From contig NC_049994.1 of assembly GCF_000003815.2 (NCBI RefSeq), forward strand, positions 13,800,284-13,860,283: a stretch of 60,000 bases of DNA. Direction: 5' to 3'. Under the pieces are notes generated by a model. The model had not been told where the DNA came from and searched no databases. It worked only from the letters and a program-made list of their open reading frames with translations. Shown piece after piece: positions 19,049-29,890 of this stretch. The stretch is from Branchiostoma floridae. Taxonomy: Eukaryota; Chordata; Leptocardii; Amphioxiformes; Branchiostomatidae. Every line of letters starts with the position of its first letter. The first letter of the stretch is position 1. Made by a program: the position numbers and the translations under genes.

Positions 19049-22000
19049 TTTGATGTGTTTATCTTTATCAATGAAAGCCTCTTGTATTCTAATTTTTAGG
19101 ATATACTTGGTATTTCAAATGATTAAGGGCTAATTGTCGCAGGGTCACACTAGATTAGATCATTCGTTGTCTCCTGTGTAGTATGAAATAGAGGTTATAC
19201 ACGTTTGCTGATGTTTTACATCAATTCTGCTAATGAGGACAATTGATGACCAGACGACTAAAAATGGGAATGATTACAGCATATGCACATAACTTAATGC
19301 AACAAAACCGAGTACTTAGAATCACCACTGCTTATCTAGGTGTAAGGATTCATAATGGTAAATGACAATAATTCGATTATTAGAATAGTTGTATGATATT
19401 GAAATCAAATTTATCACGGCATGTAACTATCACTAATGAACCAATGGCTTACTAAAGGAATGACGACTCAGCATCGGTTCATTCAAAATAGATGAATGTC
19501 ACTTTATATATCGTTAGGCCGATTATGAATGACCCCATTCCAACTTATTAGAAAGATGCCAGGACATTTAGTCGGTGGAGATGATCTACGTTAAGCATTC
19601 GGGTACGATCAGTCACATCGAAACGAGCTGGTGAAATTTCATCTGCTTTGAAATTACGTTTATAACCAAGGGGCTTTGCATTTCTAAAGATTGACTACCA
19701 TTCACGGCCAAATCAGTTTTTAGACTTCGTTCTCAGAAAGGTATTTGAATTCCTTAAGCAGTCAAACTCACCAATAACTTAAAGAATCTTTAGTTCCAAG
19801 TAATAAATTGATATGTCAATTTAAAAAAAAAACATTCAATTGAATAAAGTCTCAAGTAGAGTCATCTAGTTGATTGGTATATTTTTGTCTTGTAGACTTT
19901 GTACCTGAATGTCTTATTCTTTTCAGTATTATGATGCTCATACTTCATTGATCCCTAGACAATGTCTTTCTGACTTTCGCCTGTTTGCTTGCTTGCATGC
20001 ATATGGTGACCCTTCTTCTCTTACTTGATTCAATATACGTGACTTTATCTCACCGTAAAGATCTATAAAGAGGGTGGTACATTTATGGGAAGAGGCGCCC
20101 CCTAGAAATGGAATACTGATTGCCAGCACCCATACAATTATCATGCAAGATAGAAAAGGTCTTCAAGTTGAATGAGACACTCGTAGATTTATTTCTGAAG
20201 TCATGACATCAATTGCTTTCTCCGTAATCGTTTTGGTGTAATTTCAACTTTAGAGGTTAACCACTACAAACGTCGATAAAGTTTTATATTTCGTCCGAAA
20301 TAAGGAAATTGATGTGAAACACAACAAATCTGTTATTGACATCCGACATGCAAACGCCTAGACCATTGGACGCTGTGAGTGGAATGTTAATGATATGCAA
20401 TCTGCGTAAGCTACTCTTTATTTCCTCCATACAAATGCACATTAGAGGGAGCCTGACGTACGAAAGCATCACTCTAATTGTCAAGATTCAAAGGGAAATT
20501 GCGGATTATTGTCTTCTTACTTCACAATCAGAGCGGCAAGCCTTTAGATATGCTGTTAGATTTAAATGCTAATCAAGGAGGCGGATCAAATGGTGGCCAT
20601 AAAAAAATCAAGTATGCCCGTGGATATTTCATAGAGGTTGGTCACGTCACACCTGACGTACCATCCTTCAATATTCTTTACATATTGAATTTACAACTCT
20701 ACGAGTTAAAACTAGGTGATTTGCATTGCATCCTTGGTGGGTTCTTGCTTTATTGGTGATGCTTGTAAGTTTCAATATATTAGAACAAAATGGTCGTAAA
20801 CTTTTCGATTAACTTACACAGATGACAATTACCCTCCCAAAAGGTTAACTACTGATATCAACCCAATCATCACTGACTAGTACACCCGGAAGATGATATG
20901 CAAATGTAGTCCCTAATTAATTAATGTGCATACCCGGCTACACCCATTTATTCCAATCCATGACCATAGATGTTTAAACACTTGGTGTTTCCGGCGAAAG
21001 TTGTGACAGAGTTAGAACTGAAAAATGTCACCGAACAGTACGAAGTAATTTTATACCAACAAAATTGTTTTCCACTTCCATCTGTACCTTTGTACACTAT
21101 GATTATTATGGTCATTTTATCATAGATATAACCTCCCTAGGAAGTTTGAAGTCATTTTCGGCACGAATTTACATCTATTATGAGATGCACATTTTGTTGC
21201 TTAAAGTAAATGATCCAAATCGCCCACCCCATAAAACAGCTAGTACAATGAAAACAATTACGTTTAAGGAACAGTCACAATATATAGTCTCAATTTATTC
21301 ATACATAAACTCCATTTATTCATCTGTAACTCATTTAGATATAAACTTAGATACTCATTTATATTCAAACTACACTTATCATCAGACGTATTCGCAGTCA
21401 CTTAATTGCTTATATCAAGTCGGAAGACAGTGGATGCTATTTAGAATGTCTCTTTACAGAATTTGTACCTGCTTCATCTATTTTCTTTTACGTAATGTTC
21501 CATCTGGATGTCTAACCTTCATCGAAGTATCATTATATATAATTGTGTGCTATTGTAAATCTCTACCGAATTATAAGTATGAGCATTCCTGGCAGGTACA
21601 TGTATTGGCATGTACGTAACCGGAAATTACTTTCCCGAGTAGACGCTTTCATCTACCTATAATTCCTTGCTTTCGGTATTCGAAGGACGATGGGAAGAGG
21701 AAATTAGCTAAGACCCAGTCAATTTCGTAAATCAATGTCATTTCGCTGACCCATCGCAGTCCAATCTAAAGTTATTTCACACTAGGGTGTTCTGATGACC
21801 CTTAGTTTAAAATCTTAACCGCGAGAGGAAGTGAGGTCACTTGTGGGTCGTTGAGAGTACATTTGAGTTGGAAGGCAATATATTGGACATGCTTTTCCTG
21901 GAATGGTTCGGGATTACCCATTGTCGTATGCTGTATGTGGTTCTGCAGATAAGATCTGACCATTCATTCCTGTTAAACCCAAGCCGCGAGTAACGTGTTT

Positions 22001-22377
22001 GCATGATGAAACTGGACCTAAGCGGTCATATGACATGGATAGTTGTTAGGGCTCTGTGCTATTCATTTGAGGTTTATAGCTTTCCGCGAAAACCATTTAT
22101 CATTTGACTTCAACGTTATAAAAGAAGGGGTCGTCCTTTCCGGTATATTGGGATTTTCCAAAGCAGCAATGTTTTATCAAGGAAAATCGATGGACGGCAA
22201 GCAGTGAAATTGCTTTGTGTAGTTCAGTGGCTGGGACCCAATCTTGAAGCCCAGATTAAAATAGATAAATCAATAACGGGCAGTCATGCAGGGTGAAATG
22301 AATTGCATCGCTATAGATGCTCAACTGAAATGTAATGCGGGTTTGCCGTCCGCTCTGCCCCTTTTATCCAAAGCACT
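19049..22377. other. No supported gene, 3.3 kb
   Basis: The longest ORF in the window without gaps (21065-21619, plus, 184 codons) lies here. It is dominated by Tyr, Ser, Ile and His in AT-rich DNA and shows no domain or signal peptide, so I do not call it. Small ORFs at 20284-20760 are also unconvincing. A mixed-composition patch at about 21640-22000 is unique in the window. Confidence 0.4.
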
Positions 22378-22379
22378 GG

Positions 22380-22680
22380 AACCTCCGAATGCGTATTTCA
22401 GAGATCTGATTTGAGATTAAAATTTTGAACGTCTTTGAATTAAAAAAATAAGATTATAGCTATGATAAATGAAATAGATTTTGAGGTCCCAGCATTCTGA
22501 CAGCCTCCGAATGCCCGTTTCAAAGATCTGATTGAAGATCAAGATCGTTAGCATTTTTGAATGAAGATTATTGCCATGATAAATAAGATGGATTTTGTGA
22601 GGTCCAAGCGTTCTAAAAACCTCCGAATGTGCAGTTTATAGATCTGATTTAAAATCAAAATCTTTTTAAAATTTAGATTA
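22380..22680 (+). repeat. Three-copy tandem repeat, about 120-bp unit
   Basis: CCTCCGAATG marks the unit starts at 22382, 22504 and about 22620 (spacing 122 and 116 bp). Each is followed by AGATCTGAT and AGATYAAR words, and units 1 and 2 share ATGATAAATRAGATGGATTTTG-like text. The third unit is truncated and abuts a LINE tail fragment at 22688. Copies differ by 15-25 percent by eye. Confidence 0.85.
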
Positions 22681-22687
22681 AAAAGAA

Positions 22688-22716
22688 GGGCGGTTATACC
22701 GGCTATCCAGATACAG
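22688..22716 (+). mobile_element. Tiny LINE 3' tail fragment
   Basis: GGGCGGTTATACCGGCTATC then CAGATACAG matches the 3' tail of the retrotransposon at 12398-12450 (opposite strand). It is a heavily 5'-truncated insertion, retaining only the last 30 bp or so. Confidence 0.65.
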
Positions 22717-22930
22717 TAATGTGTCTTATTCTGACATCTTAACTGATAAGCTTGTGACCTTTCGTTAAAGAACAACTAATATAACCGAGGTGACTAATGC
22801 ACGATAGAGAACGGGGCAACAGATATGGCTGCGATAACTTAAACATGATACAATGGTCTGTCCGGAACATTGCGCGTAGGCGTTTTATGGGATTTCGTTC
22901 ACGTCCAATGCGTTTCGTCTGGTATATAAA

Positions 22931-22978
22931 GTTTCACCAAGGAGGTTAAAAAAGATTTTTAACCTCCTTGGTTTCACC
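22931..22978. mobile_element. Minimal palindromic insertion, 32 bp, 8-bp TSD
   Basis: The direct repeat GTTTCACC occurs at 22931-22938 and 22971-22978. Between them lie 32 bp that form an almost perfect palindrome: AAGGAGGTTAAAAA, a 3-4 nt centre, then TTTTTAACCTCCTT plus one G. The structure is that of a DNA transposon reduced to its two terminal inverted repeats, and an 8-bp duplication is the length typical of hAT elements. With flanking CC/GG the hairpin stem reaches 16 bp. It is too short to encode anything. Confidence 0.7.
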
Positions 22979-23066
22979 GTTAAGATTACGTTCTTGCTTC
23001 TAATTACAATATACGCCATAGAATAGAAAATGAAATGTACGTAATGTGCTTTAAGCAAAAAAGTAC

Positions 23067-23420
23067 ATATTAGATCACACTTAACTGTAACTGTACATGT
23101 ATGTCGTGGGTTGATGTACCACGGCCTCAAATGATACACGCCCTTGTACTGAACAACACCCATGTGACCCACCAACGTCGTGGGTATGGCAGATATTGAC
23201 CGACAAAATCACGGAAGGAAATTTTCATCGGATCAAAAATGTTCAAATGACACATGACACGTTACGCATGGGGTCCAAATGGACCTCATTCGGATTTTTG
23301 AGGGTTAAGTAAAATAACGGATTTATTAGATCACACTTAACAGTAACTGTAGATGTATGACGTGGGTCACAAATGGTAAACGCCCAGGTACTGAGCAACG
23401 CTCACATGACCCACCATGTT
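23067..23420 (+). repeat. Direct duplication, period about 262 bp
   Basis: Segment 1 at 23067-23175 and segment 2 at about 23327-23420 share TAGATCACACTTAACWGTAA, then GTANATGTATGNCGTGGGT and CATGACCCACCA-type text (CATGTGACCCACCA in copy 1). Copy 1 has about 15 extra bases containing GTACCACGG. Confidence 0.85.
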
Positions 23421-24473
23421 CCTGTCCAAATCCAATATGCTGTAACGTTTAAGCAATATGTAGCAGATTGCGCCGTGCTTTGAGGTGATCGTGATATCTT
23501 TGACGCCTTGACCACCATTAGGCTAAGACATAAGATCGATATGTGTCGGGTGAGGCGATTTGATATCTTTTGCGTGACAGCAAACCAATACCAATGGTGG
23601 ATAACATGTCGGGTTTGAATGTGATAAATAGCCTACTGTAGTAACCGTTTAGATCTGAGTATGATATGATCTGAAAGTTATCTTTTAAAAAATAGTAAAT
23701 TCTATTGCAAATTATTGCCCGTGGGCTAATTGCAGGTAACATATATGTAAGAGATTCAAACAGTGTTAAAACAATATCACAAGTGTCTACTCTAGTCTAA
23801 GGCTAGTAAAAGCTAACTCTAGATCCTAGGTTATTGGATTCGATTCCTTTTTCGAAGACAGTAGAAGACGAAAGATCCCAACTTTTCTATTATATGTGAG
23901 TATTGTGATGTTAGAAGGAGAACTGTTTTGTTTTTGTCAGTGAATGTGAGGAAGTAATATAAGGACGATGGCAATAGTGATATGATCATTGCATATTATT
24001 TATCTGCAATACCAACATTCTCGTAGATGGGCGTTTTTGTCCGCATTTCCTTGTAACTCTCCAGAAAGTCGACATCCTAGTGCGGAAGTTATAAAACAAC
24101 AGTTCACCAAAGTATTCAAATTTTTTCTTCGTACCTGGTATGATTATGATACTTGTGTGTAGACTATTGATAATGCTAATAGTGCCCTGACAAGGCTAGG
24201 CAAATACGTTACAACGGATGTCCAGCCTCTTTTATGCAGTGATTTATTTGTAATTTACTGAATCAGGTCATCATCGGCGAATCAATCACACAGGTTAATA
24301 TGATACTAATGAGGCCATTGCTTTTAAAATGGTGATTAATTTGCCCCTCTGTGGTGAAATGAGATGGGTGGGGTCATTTATCTTGATTTGATTGACAGCT
24401 TAATAAGTTCTCGTTGAGTGATCCTATATTCAGGGTTATATTTTCTTCTTCTTCTACTTCTTCTTCGTCTTCA
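23421..24473. other. No gene; weak tRNA-like trace
   Basis: No credible ORF. At 23795-23865 an A-box-like TAGTCTAAGG and a B-box-like GGATTCGATTCC occur at roughly tRNA spacing, but the arms do not fold cleanly. A CTT/TTC-rich run lies at 24445-24475. Confidence 0.35.
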
Positions 24474-24545
24474 TTTTAAACGCCAACCTCATTTTGTTGA
24501 GTGCTCAGGCACTGGGGTGAAGGGGTCATTTTCCTAGATGCAGGT
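24474..24545 (+). repeat. Short dispersed repeat, copy 1
   Basis: Shares CGCCAACCTCATTTTG, CTCAGGCACTGGG and GAAGGGGTC with 26445-26500. It is a non-coding fragment of an unidentified repeat. Confidence 0.6.
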
Positions 24546-24747
24546 TCAGGTAGTTTGTGTGGCTGGTTGGTGGCTTGTGGCTTTTGGCCCCTCAGTGGGC
24601 TCCCTGACCGCCACGTTGTTGTGTGGCGGCGAGTACCCGTAGACTTTGGTTGAAGTTAATGGCTGGTACGGAGGACATTTTTAAATGCCTGCAAGTTTTT
24701 GGCTTGAGCTATGTTCCGGGAGGGAATTTCCTTCACGTGCTGTTTTG

Positions 24748-25384
24748 ATGTAGAAAAAAATACCTGAAACGTATGACAACTGAGGCAAGTGACCAATGTC
24801 TCCGGGCTAGCATTTCAATGAATAAATTAGAAGGTAAGAATCTGATCGTTGGTAAAACCATCACTGATGACGAATCACCGATGAAGCTGTTTTGATGTAG
24901 AAAGAATATTCTGGCCTTTTCGTTAGGATTGTTGACTCAGAACCTGGATGTACTTAGCTCACTACTTGATGGTCCTGGCGTTTTGTACTTGGGAAAGGCA
25001 CTTTACAAAAATCTCGACTCAGGCGTAAACGGGTTCTTAGCTTCCGTTGGGACGATCCTCCGAAAGGGTTTTGAATGGAGGAGAGCCACACCTCAAACAC
25101 TCTAAAGAATGTACCACACATCGGTGGGAGTAGGGGTCCATCTTGGTGAGAGTGGTTCAAATAAATCTCTCCGGATGTGTAGCTTGTACTCTTGAGCACA
25201 AACATGGACTGCAATGCAAAAAAAGAAAAGAAAACGAAGAGCTTCATTTGGTTATTCGTCATCAGTGATGGTTTTACCAACGATCAGATTCTTACCTTCT
25301 AATTTATTTATTGGAATGCTAACCCGGAGGCATTGGTCACATGCATCAGTTGTAATGCATTTCAGGTATCTTTGTTTCAAAGTC
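24748..25384. repeat. Large inverted repeat, 145-bp arms
   Basis: The left arm (24748-24892) and right arm (25236-25384) are reverse complements at about 85 percent. They share TAGAAGGTAAGAATCTGATC, GTTGGTAAAACCATCACTGA and TGACGAAT. The spacer is about 340 bp of different, more GC-rich sequence carrying a minus-strand ORF. No terminal duplication or transposon-type end was recognised, so it may be the termini of an unknown DNA transposon or an inverted segmental duplication. The arms would form a long hairpin if transcribed through. Confidence 0.85.
24954..25247 (-). CDS. Hypothetical small secreted protein-like ORF
   Basis: From the ATG at 25247 the minus strand encodes 97 residues. The N-terminus MKLFVFFSFFALQSMFVL has the shape of a signal peptide: one Lys, then a hydrophobic core of about 14 residues. 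The remainder is a mixed, basic C-terminal part with two Cys (MCGTFF, DFCKVP). No family is recognised. The start codon lies in the right arm of the large inverted repeat and the body fills its spacer. In the left arm the equivalent ATGAAGCTGTTTTGA is closed by a stop after three more codons. It may be chance, since poly-T tracts readily encode Phe-rich leaders. Confidence 0.25.
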   Translation of the reverse strand: MKLFVFFSFFALQSMFVLKSTSYTSGEIYLNHSHQDGPLLPPMCGTFFRVFEVWLSSIQNPFGGSSQRKLRTRLRLSRDFCKVPFPSTKRQDHQVVS

Positions 25385-25597
25385 AACCTAATTAAAGTCC
25401 GAGATTTGAAGGGATCTGAACTATCGTTTGCTTGGTCTAAAAGTAACTTAAAGGTGACTGACCACTTGGCGACGAATTTTGCTTTAAGGCCGCTGTTGTA
25501 AAGGTTTACTAGTATTAAACCTTAGAGCTACGTCGATGAAGACTAGAACCCATGTACATAATACATTATACAAACTAAACCAGACAATAGGATAAGG
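25385..25597. other. No gene seen
   Basis: Short stretch between the inverted repeat and the hammerhead-like repeat. Open frames continue from the right arm but show no domain. Confidence 0.4.
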
Positions 25598-25720
25598 TCT
25601 CTTACAGGGCGAAAAGTTTCTCTGATGTTTCACAGATCACTGATGAAAGCCGACTGATGCTGTCCGAAACACCAGGCTTTGTTAGAGACCTCACCCGGTT
25701 GAGTTATTGTGTTTAATGAC
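25598..25720 (+). ncRNA. Hammerhead-like motif 3, degenerate
   Basis: CTGATGA at 25640-25646 and GAAAC at 25666-25670 are followed by stem III ACA/TGT (with loop CCAGGCTT) and U17 at 25683, so the core arrangement matches the copies at 8.7 and 41.4 kb. The third stem III pair is A-U here instead of G-C. Stem II is poor: only GAC/GTC pairs cleanly. The 8-mer AGGTCTCT at 25595-25602 can pair with AGAGACCT at 25684-25691 immediately after the putative cleavage site, a possible long-range stem I. Core spacing and the downstream TTGAGTTATT word suggest common descent with the other copies. Probably inactive. Confidence 0.35.
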
Positions 25721-26429
25721 TTACGAATTGCGTAGGCAAACGGACGAGCCGGTATAAACGCGCAGTCAATCTTTCATCTGATGACGGAAAGAGAAACAAC
25801 TGGGTTGATGCTACCATAAATCAATACACAGTAGACATTCGGGAACACGCGCGTGGGATCCATCAACATCAAATGTATGGTAATGTTCAGACCCGGGTGC
25901 CCGGCAGCAAAGAAACTGCGTGACCGTTCATAGTTTAAAAGGCTAATGACTTGAAATAATGGGAGACAGCGCACAGAAACAAACGTGCATATTCAGAGTG
26001 CAGTCCACTTTGGTCTCACATAGTCACAAACGTGACTTAGAGTCTCCTATATTAACCCCCGAACAACGCGCTGCATTTTGAATGAATATTCATGGAGAGG
26101 CAGGTTTCTGCCCAATGATTTAAAGTTAATGCTTATTTTCCATTTTTGCACCGTGAAAAGTGTATTGTTCTATCGTTGCTTCATATGCTACTACAAATAA
26201 CAGTAAAGTTTATAGATTTTATTCTATTTTATTTGACATAAATCTTTGAATTGACATCACTCTTATAAAGTATTGTCTTGAACTTTTGTTTTACGATGTG
26301 GTATGTGTTATATATTGTGCGAGTGTTTAACTATACTGTTTATGTAAACGGCAATGGAAGGGTATCAGAATAACTCCAGAACGCTACTTTTGGAACTGCA
26401 TATTTCCACGAAGTCACGCAGCGTTATGG
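25721..26429. other. No gene seen
   Basis: No supported ORF or repeat. AT-rich 3' half. Confidence 0.4.
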
Positions 26430-26500
26430 GGTAGACTGTTTTAAGCGCCAACCTCATTTTGCTCAGGCACTGGGAGAAGGGGTCCTTGAGAAGGAAGCTG
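26430..26500 (+). repeat. Short dispersed repeat, copy 2
   Basis: Matches 24474-24545 through CGCCAACCTCATTTTG, CTCAGGCACTGGG and GAAGGGGTC. Copy 2 lacks about 8 bp (TTGAGTG) present in copy 1. Confidence 0.6.
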
Positions 26501-26733
26501 CATGAGACTTTACTCAAGCACTGAGTATAGAACTGTGAGCTGCCTGGAAAATACATCAACATTCAGCCTCAGCACATGCCACACGTACATCTTATCATCT
26601 GCATGTCTAACCTTCATCGACGTAACCTCAGCACATTTTTCGCACATTGTGTACAGGTATACGTACTTAGGCCAAAATACTGTAATCTCGATATCCATGC
26701 CTCTCTCCCTTTGCCTTTTCCGTTTCACTCTCC

Positions 26734-27069
26734 TCACTTCCGTGTCTTTGTCTTTGTGACATTTGACCGGAATCTATGCACTTTTTCATGGGCCAAGGAG
26801 TTATCTAACATTACATAAGCGTCACCATAGCGTATCCAAAACGTGAAATATGAAAACTTGTCTGTAGCTAGTATGATAGAAAGCAACCAGTGTTCCATAA
26901 CCGAGCTTGTCCTTAGTTCTGCTGATATAACGACACTTATAGCTACAGATCCATCCACAACCATAAGGATCAAATTGGTCCAGCCACAAACAAAGAAACC
27001 AAACACAATCATAAACGGTATTGTAAACATAACCATCTTGACGTAATTGACGTGTTTGACTTTGCAAGT
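26734..27069 (-). CDS. Membrane-protein-like ORF, hypothetical
   Basis: The minus strand is open for about 110 codons from a TAG near 27070 to the stop at 26734. It begins KVKHVNYVKM and continues with hydrophobic VMFTIPFMIVFGFF and a Cys-Gly-Trp followed by LILMVV. A second moderately hydrophobic stretch is near WLLSIILATDKFSYFTFW, then a basic tail ending TKTKTRK. A basic loop running into a helix with a Cys-x-Trp motif recalls transmembrane helix 6 of rhodopsin-like GPCRs. However, the canonical C-W-x-P is not met and no NPxxY-type helix 7 is present, so the resemblance is weak. It could be a decayed receptor exon or chance. A second overlapping frame is open too, which lowers confidence. 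Confidence 0.25.
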   Translation of the reverse strand, partial: TCKVKHVNYVKMVMFTIPFMIVFGFFVCGWTNLILMVVDGSVAISVVISAELRTSSVMEHWLLSIILATDKFSYFTFWIRYGDAYVMLDNSLAHEKVHRFRSNVTKTKTRK

Positions 27070-27604
27070 CTAACAACGTGATTCTAGTCCTTCTATTATT
27101 CAAACAACTTTTTATTACATAACACACCGTTCCTCATCCATAATGAGATTAGGATGGTGTTTTTGATGTATCCGGACAGATACATTTTGGATAACAGACA
27201 TCCCATTTAAATTTCCCAAAGGAGGAACTGTAGCTTCAAGAAGCAGCAATCAACACCAAGAATGAAATAAGGTGTCCTTATGGTTATGCAACCAGGTCTT
27301 CAGAGGACATACCTGATATCAAAGATATGGCAACTGAGTTGCTTTTTGTCCTTTCTTTTCCAAAATGTCAAGGTGTCACTTTGACATTGAACTTTACGCA
27401 AGGTACAAAGAACCCATTAAACGTGACAGTTCATTAAGAATGATCTTTCCAATAACTGAGGTTTTAAGAAACTTTAAGATTACCTTGCCATGATGTAGAG
27501 GCACACGTGCGGAATGTCGCTGAGGAACCAGCGGTCACCTTGAACAGAGCAGACGAGCTTCTTTCAGGTCATACGGAGAAAAGCAACACAATTGAATTTC
27601 CCAG

Positions 27605-27670
27605 CATGCCTAAGTTCCTTTTCCCCGGATATTTTGCTGAAGTTGGGAGATTTTGTGCCAGAAGGCTTAG
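27605..27670 (+). CDS. Possible short first coding exon
   Basis: An acceptor-like TTTCCCAG ends at 27604. The 66-nt segment contains ATG at 27606 and encodes MPKFLFPGYFAEVGRFCARR plus Leu before a donor-like CTTAG/GTAAGG (GT at 27671). The acceptor lacks a long pyrimidine tract and the peptide is not recognised. Another strong donor (AAG/GTGAGT at 27893) lies 220 bp downstream after a CAG acceptor, framing only 15 nt. Both are weak, unjoined candidates. Confidence 0.2.
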
Positions 27671-29890
27671 GTAAGGTTTTGTAGTGTGTGTGAAAGATTT
27701 TGGCTAGTACGTGAAACGATCGAGGGCAATCAGGCAGAGTGACCTGGGTGACCTAGGGGTTAAAGGTTAGTACCTAGTACCTGATTATTCAATCTCATAC
27801 AGCTTGTGTCCGTGCTGGCTGGTCGAACGCTTTCCTGTCATCTTAGACATCTACCTTTGTTGTTTTGCTGTGGTCAGGTGAATTCAAGAAAGGTGAGTTT
27901 ATCTATACTTTTGAATCTGTGTTTCCATATTCTGGAAAAATAGTTTAACATGTCTAGATTTTTTAGAATAGAACTGTTCGGCACTGTCGATGAAGTTGTA
28001 AACATAACCACCTTGAACCGGTGGCTAAGACACTGGTTCTAGACGGTGCACCTTTCTCATGGAGATGTCTGTTGTTCTCCTGCATCAGGCTTTCGAATGT
28101 TATATTAGAATTATGTTCTAGATATGTATAAGCTTCATGTGAAGGATGCCAAGTCATCTACTGAAAACAACGTTTCTACTGATGTTAACCGCATAAGGTA
28201 GCTAAAATCAGGAGAAACCAGACTGATGCGCATGGCAGAAGAATAGCGGATCCTGTGAAATGAACTCTACAACAGACCTGTGTTAGCTTACAGGTGTGCC
28301 CCGTGTGACAGAGACTGACATTCTCGTATAGGACTGTTTAGTCACAGTCGACGCTGTAGGGCTGATATCATTAGGATTTTACCATGGTCAATATCGACCG
28401 AAGGAGGCCATATATAATAACCACATAATATGCCAGTTTGAGGATACGCTGAACAGACGTGGACGGTGCAGAGATTCACGGCTCATTTGTTTTATGGCAT
28501 GATGTAGGCAGGTGGCGCTAACCAGAGGGGAGTCCCAGCAAACGTCCCACCCGGCCTGGGATTATTGGTTTTATAACGGACCGCCTGATGTTTGTTGGAG
28601 GGTCACGCAAACATATGCTGACCCATATATGTTGGTCATTGATCATCGAGTGAAAGGCATTAGTCCGTGATGTTGATAGGAATGTTCCCAGCCTGAGCGC
28701 TTCGGATCACTCATACTCTTCATACTAAGGCTGTTGGGCTCTTAATCGTGCTGATGTTTGATGCACAGAGCTTCCCTTAGCAAGGACCGAATGGCTTAGC
28801 GTCTCCTGTGAAAGACCAGCGTAAATACAGTTCCTTCCAGTAGTGCGCAAGTAAGAAAGGGGGAGAGTAGATAGATAGATTTTCACCTTGGTCACCATCT
28901 GGTATCTGACCCACTCACCTCTAGCTCTTGCAGGTGTGCCAACGCTCATAACGTATAGTGTGCTTTATGTCTTTGGGCATATCAGGCAGTGCCTTTGCTG
29001 CTCAAGAATTCCCTCTGTCTCGTTTTCAGTCCGGCTGATTTGAGCAAAAGGAGAGGCTGTGTTTAACACTTGGTCCATCCAGCACTCTCTGACCCGCAGG
29101 GCCGCCCCCGTTTTTCTAAGTCCCTTTAATTCGTTTCCCCCGAATTCCTTTATTAATAGCTAGGGAGTCGTATGCAAAACGTCAATTTGTCATCGTTTCA
29201 CAGTAATGTGCGAACGAGTCTCCACAGTCGTCTGTACAGCCCCATTGGAAATGCTTCCTTAATATCTGGAGGATCTGTCGGAAGTAGGACGGCTTGAGAC
29301 CACCCGTGGCCTGTACTTTATTTGCCGCTCGACTTACGGATAGTATAAGTTATCGATAAAACCATGAATCATAACGATAAATTTGAGAAGATTTTCGCAA
29401 TTGTTTGGAAGCAGTGAAAGCAGCAATACAAGATTTTTTCGTCAGTAAAACAACGACCAGCACTCATTGATGAAACTTCATTCATACTCTGCTGAATTCA
29501 CACCCAAAGATATCCTGATCTCTATGTTGTTGATTTCTTTCCTTCATTTCCAGACATTGCTATCATGAAATGAAGACCATTATTTTACCTTTTCCCCCAA
29601 AATGGCCAAGTGTAGGCAGGTATAACGAAAACATGTTTACGTACGAACATACACAAATGAGTCACATGTTTGCGAACGTATGAGTATCGTAGTCAAACAA
29701 TACTATAGCTTCTGCATCTTCTCGCTTCTTGGTAATAGAGAAAATGTAGGATAGTATTATTGTATGGGCTTATCATGAGGAATACAAAGTTTTTCAGTTA
29801 TTGAAAAAAAAAATATTACACCGGTCTTTAAATCACGACAACGAATGCCAGTATTCCAATGTACATATGTGTAGTGGTATACTCAAGACC
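27671..29890. other. No supported gene, 2.2 kb
   Basis: A mixed-composition, non-repetitive stretch at 28490-28720 and another at 29030-29180 stand out from the AT-rich background and could be conserved non-coding elements, but nothing in the sequence proves this. Small ORFs lack domains. Confidence 0.35.

Noticed and set aside
21065-21619. 184-codon plus-strand ORF
   Set aside because: Dominated by Tyr, Ser, Ile and His in AT-rich DNA, with no domain, signal peptide or splice context; likely chance.
23795-23870. tRNA gene or SINE head
   Set aside because: A- and B-box-like words are present but no cloverleaf can be drawn and no tail or target duplication is seen.
27878-27892. 15-nt microexon between a CAG acceptor and GTGAGT donor
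   Set aside because: Signals are good, but a 15-nt segment without neighbouring exons is too easily found by chance.
28725-28949. 74-codon minus-strand ORF starting MSVGTPARAR with a GTGAGT donor inside
   Set aside because: No upstream promoter features and no downstream exon found; remaining peptide unremarkable.
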